Positions 1 to 6,241 of a stretch of 6,334 nucleotides of DNA are shown in pieces. The notes beneath the pieces are model-generated. The model saw only the letters and a program-made list of their open reading frames with translations. It made no database searches and had not been told where the DNA came from. Location: NCBI GenBank assembly GCA_013153345.1, contig JAADEQ010000050.1:1-6334 (forward strand), in the 5' to 3' direction. This DNA comes from Campylobacterota bacterium (lineage in GTDB: Bacteria > Campylobacterota > Campylobacteria > Campylobacterales > Sulfurovaceae). Position numbers and translations under genes: made by a program. How positions within the stretch are numbered: the stretch's first letter is position 1; every line of letters starts with the position of its first letter.

Positions 1-60
1 AAATCTCTCTATTTTGCTCTTATTCACCTTAATTTTTAAGTTATTCACCTCTTTAATCAC
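1..60 (-). CDS. possible partial leftward gene, N-terminal end only
   Basis: Read on the minus strand, these bases are open from a GTG at 60-58 to the window edge and begin (M)IKEVNNLKIKVNKSKIERF. The plus strand here has 14 C against 2 G, the same pyrimidine bias that the plus strand shows across metF, which is leftward, so the minus strand has the purine-rich look of the coding strands in this window. Against it, no Shine-Dalgarno sequence precedes the GTG, the frame stays open back to 84, and only 20 codons are visible. The competing reading is a rightward gene tail, frame 2, ending in TGA at 65-67 with a hydrophobic C-terminus (NLSILLLFTLIFKLFTSLITL without its first residue is still over-hydrophobic for chance). 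No function can be assigned. Confidence 0.25.
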   Translation of the reverse strand, partial: MIKEVNNLKIKVNKSKIERF

Positions 61-71
61 ATTGTGAATAA
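20..71. repeat. TTATTCAC octamer repeats (two direct, one inverted, one imperfect)
   Basis: TTATTCACCT occurs at 20-29 and again at 41-50, exactly 21 bases (two helical turns) apart. TTAATCAC, one mismatch from the core, lies at 53-60, and the exact reverse complement GTGAATAA lies at 64-71. Positions 57-67 also form TCACA-T-TGTGA. This spacing could mark binding sites of a regulator between gltB and the left-hand gene. If 1-60 is coding, the 21-base period is seven codons and the repeat may be a coincidence of protein sequence. The regulator, if any, cannot be named. Confidence 0.4.
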
Positions 72-98
72 ATAAAAATGATTGTTACATTTTTATTT
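70..98. repeat. 11-bp perfect AT-rich hairpin, possible weak terminator
   Basis: Bases 70-80 pair perfectly with 88-98 around a 7-base loop (81-87). Only one pair is G-C. The right arm runs into a T-rich stretch (TTCTTATCTTT), so on the plus strand it resembles a low-GC intrinsic terminator for a gene entering from the left. On the minus strand it would lie in the leader of a leftward gene. With so little GC the stem is weak, and an operator or chance dyad in AT-rich spacer is also possible. Confidence 0.35.
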
Positions 99-148
99 TT
101 CTTATCTTTAAAATTTTTCAACTAATTATCTTTTAACCACTATTTTGG

Positions 149-154
149 TATACT
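149..154 (+). promoter_or_regulatory. candidate gltB promoter, -10 box TATACT
   Basis: GG-TATACT sits behind a T-rich run (roughly 127-146) without an obvious TTGACA -35 box. That is the housekeeping promoter style described for Campylobacterota: a TAnaAT -10 and periodic T-rich upstream sequence. Transcription would begin near 161 and leave a leader of about 59 bases that includes the dyad at 173-207. I prefer it to the box at 176-181 because of its T-rich upstream context. Confidence 0.45.
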
Positions 155-172
155 CAGACCCATTTAGAGAAA

Positions 173-207
173 ATATATAATCTCTTAATCTATCTTAAAT
201 TATATAT
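173..207. repeat. 9-bp AT-only dyad just before the gltB ribosome-binding site
   Basis: ATATATAAT at 173-181 is the exact reverse complement of ATTATATAT at 199-207, with a 17-base spacer. The right arm ends one base before the AAGG Shine-Dalgarno sequence at 209-212. In a transcript starting near 161 it could form a weak stem beside the ribosome-binding site. As DNA it could be an operator centred near 190. All pairs are A-T, so chance is a real alternative. Confidence 0.35.
176..181 (+). promoter_or_regulatory. alternative gltB promoter, -10 box TATAAT
   Basis: This is a perfect TATAAT, which would start transcription near 188 and give a leader of about 32 bases. No -35-like hexamer lies at the right distance and the upstream bases are not T-rich. 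The box is part of the left arm of a 9-bp dyad, so it may be chance AT sequence, a second start, or a promoter covered by a regulator. Confidence 0.35.
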
Positions 208-208
208 C

Positions 209-212
209 AAGG
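209..212 (+). promoter_or_regulatory. gltB ribosome-binding site that selects ATG at 220
   Basis: AAGG at 209-212 is one base from the ATG at 214, too close to position that codon, but seven bases from the in-frame ATG at 220. The spacing favours 220 as the real start. Confidence 0.7.
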
Positions 213-219
213 TATGTGC

Positions 220-3200
220 ATGCAAAGTAGATATGGTAAAAACTTTAAAGATAATTGTGGTTTTGGACTAATTGCTTCCATTGATAATGTTGCAACTCAT
301 CAAAATGTTGAAGATGCAATAACAGCGCTTTCTCGTATGATGCATAGAGGTGCAATTGCAGCTGATGGAAAGAGTGGGGATGGAAGTGGACTTTTATTTT
401 CAATGCCGACAAAATTTTTTAAAAAAGTGGCAAATGAGCATGGAGTCGATTTGCCTGATATCTTTGCTATTGGAGTTATTTTTTTAAAAAATGAGGCGCA
501 TAAAGATATAGTAGAGGAGCTTTGTAGCAAAAATGATTTAAAAGTGATTCTTTGGAGAGAGGTGCCAATTAATACAGAGGCTCTTGGAGAGCTTGCCCTA
601 AAGACTCTTCCAAAGATATATCATGCATTTATTGTTCCAAATTCAATTATTGCAATTAAGCGTTTTGAGCCCCTTTTATATCTAACTAGAAAAGAGATTG
701 AAAATACAATTGATGATAAAGAGTTTTATATTCCAACCTTCTCTAGCAAAAAGATAGCCTATAAGGGCTTATTGATGCCAAATCATATTAAGGAGTTCTA
801 TCCAGATTTAAATGATAAAGATTTTAAAATCTCATTTGCCCTCTTTCACCAACGCTTCTCAACAAATACCCTTCCAGAGTGGAGACTTGCACAACCTTTT
901 AGATTTATAGCCCATAATGGTGAGATTAATTCAATTGAGGCAAATAGGGTAAATGCTTTAATTAAGAGTGAGTCTATAAAGTCAGAGGTATTTACCCAAG
1001 AGGAGCTAAAGAGACTTTTACCAATTGTAAGGTTTGATGAGAGTGATAGTAGTTCACTTGATAGAATGGTTGAGTTTTTAATAATGAATGGGATGGATTT
1101 TTTTAAGGCAGTAAGAGTTCTTATTCCAATGCCTTGGCAAAATGCTCCATCTCTTGATAGTGAATTAAAAGCATTTTATGAATATTTCTCAACAAGGTTT
1201 GAGGCTTGGGATGGTCCAGCTGCAGTTAGTGTTACTGATGGAAGATATATTGGAGTTGTATTAGATAGAAATGGGCTTCGTCCAGCAAAATATGTAATTA
1301 CTAAAGATAATAGAATTTTAGTTGCAAGTGAGTATGGTGTTTTAGATATTGATGAGGAGAATATTATTGAAAGGGGAAGACTTCAATCTGGACAGATGAT
1401 TGGAGTTGATACAAAGTTTGGAGTAGTCCTTAAAAATGAGGATATTGATGAGTATTTAAAAAGAAGCAATCCATATACAAAATGGCTAAATAAAGAGATG
1501 GTCTATCTTCAAGAGTATATTGATAATCCATACTCAATTGATGAGAGGATTGAGGTTGAGGATTTAATATATAAGCAGCGCTATGCTGGAATTACAAAAG
1601 AGGTGATTGAGTATTTTATAATGCCTTTAATAAAGGATGGAAAAGAGCCAACTGGAAGTATGGGGGATGATACTCCACTTGCTGCATTTAGCGACTATAC
1701 CTTTAGAAGTTTTAATGATTTCTTTAGACAAAAGTTTGCTCAAGTTACAAACCCTCCAATTGATAGCTTGCGAGAAAAGATTGTAATGAGTCTTAATACT
1801 GGCTTTGGAGAGATTCATAATATCTTAGATGAGGCAGCAAAATATGCAAAAAGAATTAAAGCAACCTCTCCAGTTCTTACTCAAACAAAGCTTGAGGTAT
1901 TAAAATCATTTGGTGATGAGAGGTCTCCAAAGTTTGAAAAAGAGTATAAAAATGCTACATATAGCACAACCTTTAAGAGTAATTTAGAAGAGTCACTAGA
2001 GAGATTAGTAGAAAAGATTGCATTTGATGTTAAAGAGAATGGTATAAGAATTATCTTTTTAGATGATAGTGGGGTTGATAAGGAGCATAAGACCATTCCA
2101 ATGGCAATGGTTATTGGAAGGTTACATAAAAAGTTACTGGAGCAAAAGATTAGACATCTAACTAGTATTGTAGCAATTACTAGCGAAATTGTAACTCCTC
2201 ACGATATTGCAGTAATGATTGCTTATGGAGCAACAGCAGTCTATCCATATCTTCTATTTAAGAGTGTATGTCAAATATGTGATGAGAAGGGGTATAATAG
2301 AGATGATGCTCTTTTTAATGTCCATTCGGCTTTAAATAAGGGTATATTAAAGATTATGTCAAAGATGGGAATCTCAACGGTTGCTAGCTATAGAAACTCA
2401 GCTCTATTTGATATTATTGGATTAAGTGAGGAGATAGGCAAAAAATGTTTTAGCGGAAGTAAGATTTTGCTTCCTGGTTTAAAGTTTGAAGATATTGAAG
2501 CAAGAATTGAAAAGAGACATCAAGAGGCATTTAAAGATGCTAGTTTAGTAAAGGGCGGAGTTTATAAATATAAGAAGAATGAGGAGTATCATGAGATTAC
2601 TCCAGCTGTTACAAAAGCGCTTTTAAGAGCAGTTGAGAGTGGAAAAGAGGAGGATTATAAGAGATTTAAAGAGTTAGTTGAAAATAGAAGAGTAACCTAT
2701 ATTAGAGACTTTTTAGATATAAAATCGGACAAAGAGCCAATATCAATTGATGAGGTTGAGAGTGAGAGTGAGATTATAAAAAGATTTGTTGGTGCTGCAA
2801 TGAGTATTGGAGCGCTCTCAAAAGAGTCTCATGAGATGATAGCTGAAGCTCTAAACTCTTTGGGAGCTAGAAGCAACTCAGGAGAGGGTGGAGAGGATAA
2901 GGTTAGAAATCATACTATTAAGCAGAGCAAGATTCGCCAAGTTGCAAGTGGGCGCTTTGGGGTTACGCCAGAGTATTTAACTAATGCCCAAGAGATTCAA
3001 ATTAAGGTTGCTCAAGGTGCAAAACCAGGAGAGGGTGGACAGCTGCCTGGATTTAAGGTAACAACCTATATTGCAAAGCTTCGCCACACAACTCCAGGTA
3101 AGACTTTGATTTCGCCTCCACCTCACCATGATATCTACTCAATTGAGGATTTAGCTCAGCTTATTTTTGATTTAAAGCAGATTAATCCAGAGGCAAAAGT

Positions 3201-4605
3201 TAGCGTTAAGTTAGTTTCAACGGCAGGAGTTGGAACAATTGCAGCAGGAGTTGCAAAGGCATATGCTGACCATATTGTAATTAGTGGAGCAGAAGGAGGA
3301 ACAGGAGCAGCTCCAATTACCTCAATTCGTCATGCTGGAAACCCTTGGGAGCTTGGGCTTATTGAGGCTCACAATTCACTAAAAGCAAACCACTTAAGGG
3401 AGTTTGTCTCACTTGAGACTGATGGGGCAATAAAGGTTGGAAGAGATATTATAGTTGCTGCAATGCTTGGGGCTGAATATTATGCTTTTGGAACAGCTTT
3501 AATGATGGCAGTTAGATGTATCTTTTGTAGAAGTTGTCAAACAAATAAGTGCCCAGTTGGAATTACAACTCAAGATGAGGCATATAGAGCAAAATATAAA
3601 GGAACGGTTGATAAGATTAAAAACTATATTCGCTTTGTGGCAAATGATGTTAGAGAGTATTTAGCTTCAATGGGGTATAGAAGCTTAGATGAACTTATTG
3701 GAAGAAATGACCTTTTAAGAGTAAAAGATATAGAGCTTGCTAAAAAGTTTGATTTTTCAATTCTTTTTGAGCAGGTAAAGGGGCCTAATAAGAAGCAAAA
3801 AGAGAATGAGCCTTTTGATAAGAATGAGTTTGAGTTAGAGCTTCTTGAAGAGGTTAGAAAGACAATTAAAAATCCGGTTCAAAAGAGCGTTGTAAATGCA
3901 ACAATTACTAATTTAAATAGAAGCTTTGGGGCAAGAATTAGTGGAGAGATTGCAAAATATTATGGTGATGAGGGGCTTGAGGATAACTCAATTGTCTTTA
4001 ATCTAAAAGGGATTGCAGGACAGAGCTTTGGGGTCTTTTTAATTAAGGGAGTGACGCTAAATCTTGATGGTGTGGCAAATGATTATGTTGGAAAGGGAAT
4101 GGCTGGAGGAAAGATTGTTATCACTCCAAAAAAGGGTGCTGGAGCTGGAAATACATGCCTTTATGGAGCAACTGCAGGAAAGCTATTTATTGCAGGAGAG
4201 GTTGGAGAGAGATTTGCTGTTAGAAACTCTGGGGCTGTTGCAATTGTGGAAGGGACTGGAGACCATCCATGTGAGTATATGACTGGAGGAGAGGTTATAA
4301 TCTTAGGAAATACCGGAATTAATTTTGGAGCTGGAATGACTGGAGGAGTTGCGTTTGTTTATGATAAAGAGCACACCTTTGTTGATAAGATAAATCCAGA
4401 GCTAATTGAGATTAGAAGAATTGATATTGATGAGAATGAGAAGCCAAAGCTATATCTAAAAAAGAGACTTCAAGAGTATCTAAATGCTACAAATAGTAAG
4501 ATTGCTAAATATATAATGGATAATTTTAGAAGCGAGGTTAGACACTTTTGGCTTGTAACTCCAAAAGATAACCGCCCACCACTTGACCCAAATGATATGG
4601 ATTAA
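220..4605 (+). CDS. gltB: glutamate synthase (NADPH-type) large/alpha subunit
   Basis: GltB hydrolyses glutamine and passes the ammonia through the protein to 2-oxoglutarate to make glutamate in the cytoplasm. Numbering from ATG 220 (1461 aa; E. coli is near 1490-1515): a 12-residue propeptide precedes catalytic Cys13 (NCGFGL), as expected for a class II amidotransferase. The glutaminase domain runs to about 430 (RFSTNTLPEW from 212, HNGEIN 232-237, RFDESDSSS from 271). The central domain has GDDTPLAAFS near 483 and TNPPID from 510. The FMN domain has GEGGED at 888, PGEGGQLPG at 936, HHDIYS at 969 and GAEGGTGAAP at 1023. The Fe-S motif is Cys1100-x5-Cys1106-x4-Cys1111 with an additional Cys1103. 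The GXGXG beta-helix domain fills about 1215-1400. The ferredoxin-specific loop expected after GEGGED is absent, pointing to the form that pairs with GltD. gltD is not adjacent: metF converges downstream. Confidence 0.97.
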   Translation: MQSRYGKNFKDNCGFGLIASIDNVATHQNVEDAITALSRMMHRGAIAADGKSGDGSGLLFSMPTKFFKKVANEHGVDLPDIFAIGVIFLKNEAHKDIVEELCSKNDLKVILWREVPINTEALGELALKTLPKIYHAFIVPNSIIAIKRFEPLLYLTRKEIENTIDDKEFYIPTFSSKKIAYKGLLMPNHIKEFYPDLNDKDFKISFALFHQRFSTNTLPEWRLAQPFRFIAHNGEINSIEANRVNALIKSESIKSEVFTQEELKRLLPIVRFDESDSSSLDRMVEFLIMNGMDFFKAVRVLIPMPWQNAPSLDSELKAFYEYFSTRFEAWDGPAAVSVTDGRYIGVVLDRNGLRPAKYVITKDNRILVASEYGVLDIDEENIIERGRLQSGQMIGVDTKFGVVLKNEDIDEYLKRSNPYTKWLNKEMVYLQEYIDNPYSIDERIEVEDLIYKQRYAGITKEVIEYFIMPLIKDGKEPTGSMGDDTPLAAFSDYTFRSFNDFFRQKFAQVTNPPIDSLREKIVMSLNTGFGEIHNILDEAAKYAKRIKATSPVLTQTKLEVLKSFGDERSPKFEKEYKNATYSTTFKSNLEESLERLVEKIAFDVKENGIRIIFLDDSGVDKEHKTIPMAMVIGRLHKKLLEQKIRHLTSIVAITSEIVTPHDIAVMIAYGATAVYPYLLFKSVCQICDEKGYNRDDALFNVHSALNKGILKIMSKMGISTVASYRNSALFDIIGLSEEIGKKCFSGSKILLPGLKFEDIEARIEKRHQEAFKDASLVKGGVYKYKKNEEYHEITPAVTKALLRAVESGKEEDYKRFKELVENRRVTYIRDFLDIKSDKEPISIDEVESESEIIKRFVGAAMSIGALSKESHEMIAEALNSLGARSNSGEGGEDKVRNHTIKQSKIRQVASGRFGVTPEYLTNAQEIQIKVAQGAKPGEGGQLPGFKVTTYIAKLRHTTPGKTLISPPPHHDIYSIEDLAQLIFDLKQINPEAKVSVKLVSTAGVGTIAAGVAKAYADHIVISGAEGGTGAAPITSIRHAGNPWELGLIEAHNSLKANHLREFVSLETDGAIKVGRDIIVAAMLGAEYYAFGTALMMAVRCIFCRSCQTNKCPVGITTQDEAYRAKYKGTVDKIKNYIRFVANDVREYLASMGYRSLDELIGRNDLLRVKDIELAKKFDFSILFEQVKGPNKKQKENEPFDKNEFELELLEEVRKTIKNPVQKSVVNATITNLNRSFGARISGEIAKYYGDEGLEDNSIVFNLKGIAGQSFGVFLIKGVTLNLDGVANDYVGKGMAGGKIVITPKKGAGAGNTCLYGATAGKLFIAGEVGERFAVRNSGAVAIVEGTGDHPCEYMTGGEVIILGNTGINFGAGMTGGVAFVYDKEHTFVDKINPELIEIRRIDIDENEKPKLYLKKRLQEYLNATNSKIAKYIMDNFRSEVRHFWLVTPKDNRPPLDPNDMD

Positions 4606-4606
4606 A

Positions 4607-4627
4607 AAAGGAGATATCTACTCCTTT
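4607..4627. terminator. bidirectional terminator shared by gltB and metF
   Basis: AAAGGAG at 4607-4613 pairs with CTCCTTT at 4621-4627 around a 7-base loop. For gltB the stem is followed by ACCC and then TTTTT (4632-4636). For metF the 3' arm leads straight into a run of six T residues on the minus strand, a better terminator. The right arm consists of the last metF sense codons and the loop contains its TAG stop (4620-4618), so terminator and coding sequence overlap. The stem starts two bases after the gltB stop codon. Confidence 0.7.
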
Positions 4628-5547
4628 ACCCTTTTTATTAATTTATAACATAAATCAAAGCGATTATGAGTCATTAAATGCACTTTTGGATGAAGGGAGC
4701 TTATCTCTTTAAAAATATTGCTTGAAATCTCAAACCCAACCTCTTCTTCTTTCTCTTTTCCATCCATTGCAGCTAGATTCATCTCATCAATAATCTTTTT
4801 TGGCACCTTTATTCCAGGGACTTTATCAGCAATAAAATTGAAAGTCTTTGCTCTAATTGCAGGAAATTGGCCAAATATAATCTCTGCATTTTTTGAGGTT
4901 TCTCTAATGCTCTCTTCTTTTGCCTCTTCAAATATCTCAAGAAGCCTTTTTGCATTCTCTATATCATAAACTGGTTGAGTTATTATTGCTCTTGCGCCAT
5001 AATTTAGCTTTTTTAGCATCCTTTTTTTTAGAGTATTATAATCTTTAGCATATGAGTTGCTAACTGCAAATGGATATATTGGCTTTGGCTTTGGATATAG
5101 AGGTTTATTTGAGTAATCTACTCCATTATTTAGGCGGTATATAATGCTAAGAAGCAAGGTTGAGTCTCTCTCAAGCACCCCTTTTACCTCTGGTTGGTCG
5201 CTAAGCTTGGCAGGGTCTCCAGTTAGAGCCAAAATTAATCTTATATCAAAATCATTAGCTCCAAGAAGACTTGATTGTAAAGATAGCTTATTTCTATCTC
5301 TCATTGAGATAGTTGTAATTACAGGTTTTTTAAATCTCTCTTGCACTCTAATTGCGCTAAGAATTGCTGACATTTTTAGTTTTGCTAAAGGATTATCTGT
5401 TACACTAAAACCATCAATAAGTGAAGCAATTTGGCTTTTATCAATCTCTTTTAATATTGGCTCCATTGAAGCCCCATGAGGAGGGGTGATTTCAACAGAG
5501 ATAAATAGTTCATTGCTATGAAGTTTATTACAAAACTTTTCAAACAT
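4618..5547 (-). CDS. metF: methylenetetrahydrofolate reductase family protein
   Basis: Predicted to reduce 5,10-methylene-THF to 5-methyl-THF, the methyl donor for methionine, using FAD in a TIM barrel; cytoplasmic. The 309-residue product is close to E. coli MetF (296). SVEITPPHG at 17-25 matches the family's FEFFPPR strand, with Glu19 in place of the catalytic acid Glu28. LALTGDP at 106-112 matches ALRGD, with Asp111 at the flavin-site aspartate. AIITQPVYD at 187-195 holds Gln191, equivalent to Gln183, and MTHNR at 292-296 matches the C-terminal YTLNR. The TISMRDRNKLSLQ segment (79-91) and the GDP motif look more like the reductase half of Bacillus YitJ than classical MetF. The start at 5547 is chosen for its AAAAAAGG ribosome-binding site; the 84 codons further upstream only read antisense into serB. 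The electron donor is unknown. Confidence 0.87.
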   Translation of the reverse strand: MFEKFCNKLHSNELFISVEITPPHGASMEPILKEIDKSQIASLIDGFSVTDNPLAKLKMSAILSAIRVQERFKKPVITTISMRDRNKLSLQSSLLGANDFDIRLILALTGDPAKLSDQPEVKGVLERDSTLLLSIIYRLNNGVDYSNKPLYPKPKPIYPFAVSNSYAKDYNTLKKRMLKKLNYGARAIITQPVYDIENAKRLLEIFEEAKEESIRETSKNAEIIFGQFPAIRAKTFNFIADKVPGIKVPKKIIDEMNLAAMDGKEKEEEVGFEISSNIFKEISSLHPKVHLMTHNRFDLCYKLIKRVKE

Positions 5548-5554
5548 TAAAAAA

Positions 5555-5562
5555 CCTTTTTT
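5555..5562 (-). promoter_or_regulatory. metF ribosome-binding site
   Basis: On the minus strand AAAAAAGG lies seven bases (TTTTTTA) before the ATG at 5547-5545. This fixes the start of metF and rejects the longer open frame that runs back to 5799 inside serB. Confidence 0.75.
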
Positions 5563-5565
5563 GGA

Positions 5566-5571
5566 TATAAT
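5566..5571 (+). promoter_or_regulatory. serB promoter, -10 box TATAAT
   Basis: A perfect TATAAT preceded by TTTTTTGGA lies 34 bases before the serB ATG. The predicted start near 5578 leaves a leader of about 28 bases containing the AAGGG ribosome-binding site at 5596-5600. There is no TTGACA-like -35; the upstream bases overlap the metF start codon and leader. It shares bases 5570-5571 with the opposing metF -10 box. Confidence 0.6.
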
Positions 5572-5575
5572 TTTA
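5570..5575 (-). promoter_or_regulatory. candidate metF promoter, -10 box TAAAAT
   Basis: On the minus strand GG-TAAAAT fits the TAnaAT pattern and would start transcription near 5563, leaving a leader of about 16 bases that just includes the AAAAAAGG site. The leader is short, so a start further upstream inside serB is possible. Confidence 0.4.
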
Positions 5576-5605
5576 CCTAAATTTTTTTGATTTGTAAGGG
5601 TAATA

Positions 5606-6241
5606 ATGAAGTTAGCAGTATTTGATTTTGATTCAACATTAATGGATGGGGAGACAATTGATTTTTTAGCAAAAGAGCTTGGCCTTGAAGAAGAGGTTGC
5701 AAAAATAACTGAGCTTGCAATGCAAGGGGAGCTTGATTTTTTTGACTCATTAGTTAAGAGAGTATCTTTATTAAAAGGGTTAGAGGAAAAAAGAGTCAAT
5801 GAGATTTGCCAAAACTTGCCAATTATGCCAGGAGCATTTGAGGCAGTAAAGATGCTAAAAGAAAATGACTTTAGAGTTGTTTGCTTTTCTGGAGGCTTTA
5901 GAAATGCAACAAAACCAATTTCAAAAAAGCTTAATATTGATGCAGATTTTGCAAACTATTTGCATGCAAAAAATGGGATTTTAACAGGGCAAGTTGGCGG
6001 AGAGATGATGTTTGGCTTTTCAAAAGGGGAGATGATTCAAAGACTTCAAAAGCTCCTTAATGTTAGCAAAGAAGATACTTTAGCAGTTGGCGATGGAGCA
6101 AATGATGCAAGTATGTTTGAGTATGCTGGAGTTAGCGTTGCATTTTGTGCAAAAGATGTTTTAAAAAAAGTTGCAACTGATATTGTTGATATAAAAGATT
6201 TAAAAGAAGTAGCAAAGGTGGCGTTAGAGAGGATGGGGTAG
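5606..6241 (+). CDS. serB: phosphoserine phosphatase
   Basis: Catalyses the last step of serine synthesis, O-phosphoserine to serine plus phosphate, in the cytoplasm with Mg2+. It is a 211-residue HAD-superfamily enzyme with all four motifs: DFDST at 7-11 (nucleophile Asp7, acid/base Asp9), Ser95 in FSGGF, Lys140 in SKGE, and GDGAND at 162-167 (Asp163, Asn166, Asp167). Glu16 and Arg52 match the substrate-binding Glu and Arg of Methanocaldococcus jannaschii phosphoserine phosphatase, which it resembles along its length. The N-terminal ACT-like domain of the 322-residue E. coli SerB is absent, as in other short family members. The start is supported by AAGGG at 5596-5600, five bases before ATG. 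It diverges from metF, whose pathway consumes one-carbon units derived from serine. No terminator follows, so it may be transcribed with the next gene. Confidence 0.96.
   Translation: MKLAVFDFDSTLMDGETIDFLAKELGLEEEVAKITELAMQGELDFFDSLVKRVSLLKGLEEKRVNEICQNLPIMPGAFEAVKMLKENDFRVVCFSGGFRNATKPISKKLNIDADFANYLHAKNGILTGQVGGEMMFGFSKGEMIQRLQKLLNVSKEDTLAVGDGANDASMFEYAGVSVAFCAKDVLKKVATDIVDIKDLKEVAKVALERMG

Noticed and set aside
64..67. Cyclic-AMP receptor protein site around TCACATTGTGA
   Set aside because: The half-sites are in the reverse order (TCACA then TGTGA) with one base between them, unlike the TGTGA-N6-TCACA consensus.
133..146. Crp/Fnr-family (TTAAC-N4-GTTAA) or sigma-54 site before gltB
   Set aside because: Only a TTAAC half-site is present, with no matching second half, and no GG/GC pair with sigma-54 spacing was found.
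214..219. ATG at 214 as gltB start
   Set aside because: The Shine-Dalgarno AAGG is only one base away; the ATG at 220 has a seven-base spacer and gives the usual propeptide length.
1627..2096. Minus-strand open frames opposite the central GltB domain
   Set aside because: Ser/Leu/Phe-rich antisense products expected from purine-rich coding DNA; no family resemblance.
4064..4282. 72-codon plus-strand frame inside gltB
   Set aside because: It is out of frame with the conserved GXGXG domain of GltB and has no recognisable domain; a shadow of the purine-rich coding sequence.
4718..5479. Plus-strand open frames opposite metF
   Set aside because: They are antisense to conserved MTHFR motifs and show the serine-rich composition typical of shadow frames.
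5548..5799. N-terminal extension of 84 codons for metF on the minus strand
   Set aside because: It lies largely antisense to the conserved serB N-terminus, is low-complexity Ser/Lys-rich, and the conserved MTHFR fold starts just after the Met at 5547, which has a good ribosome-binding site.
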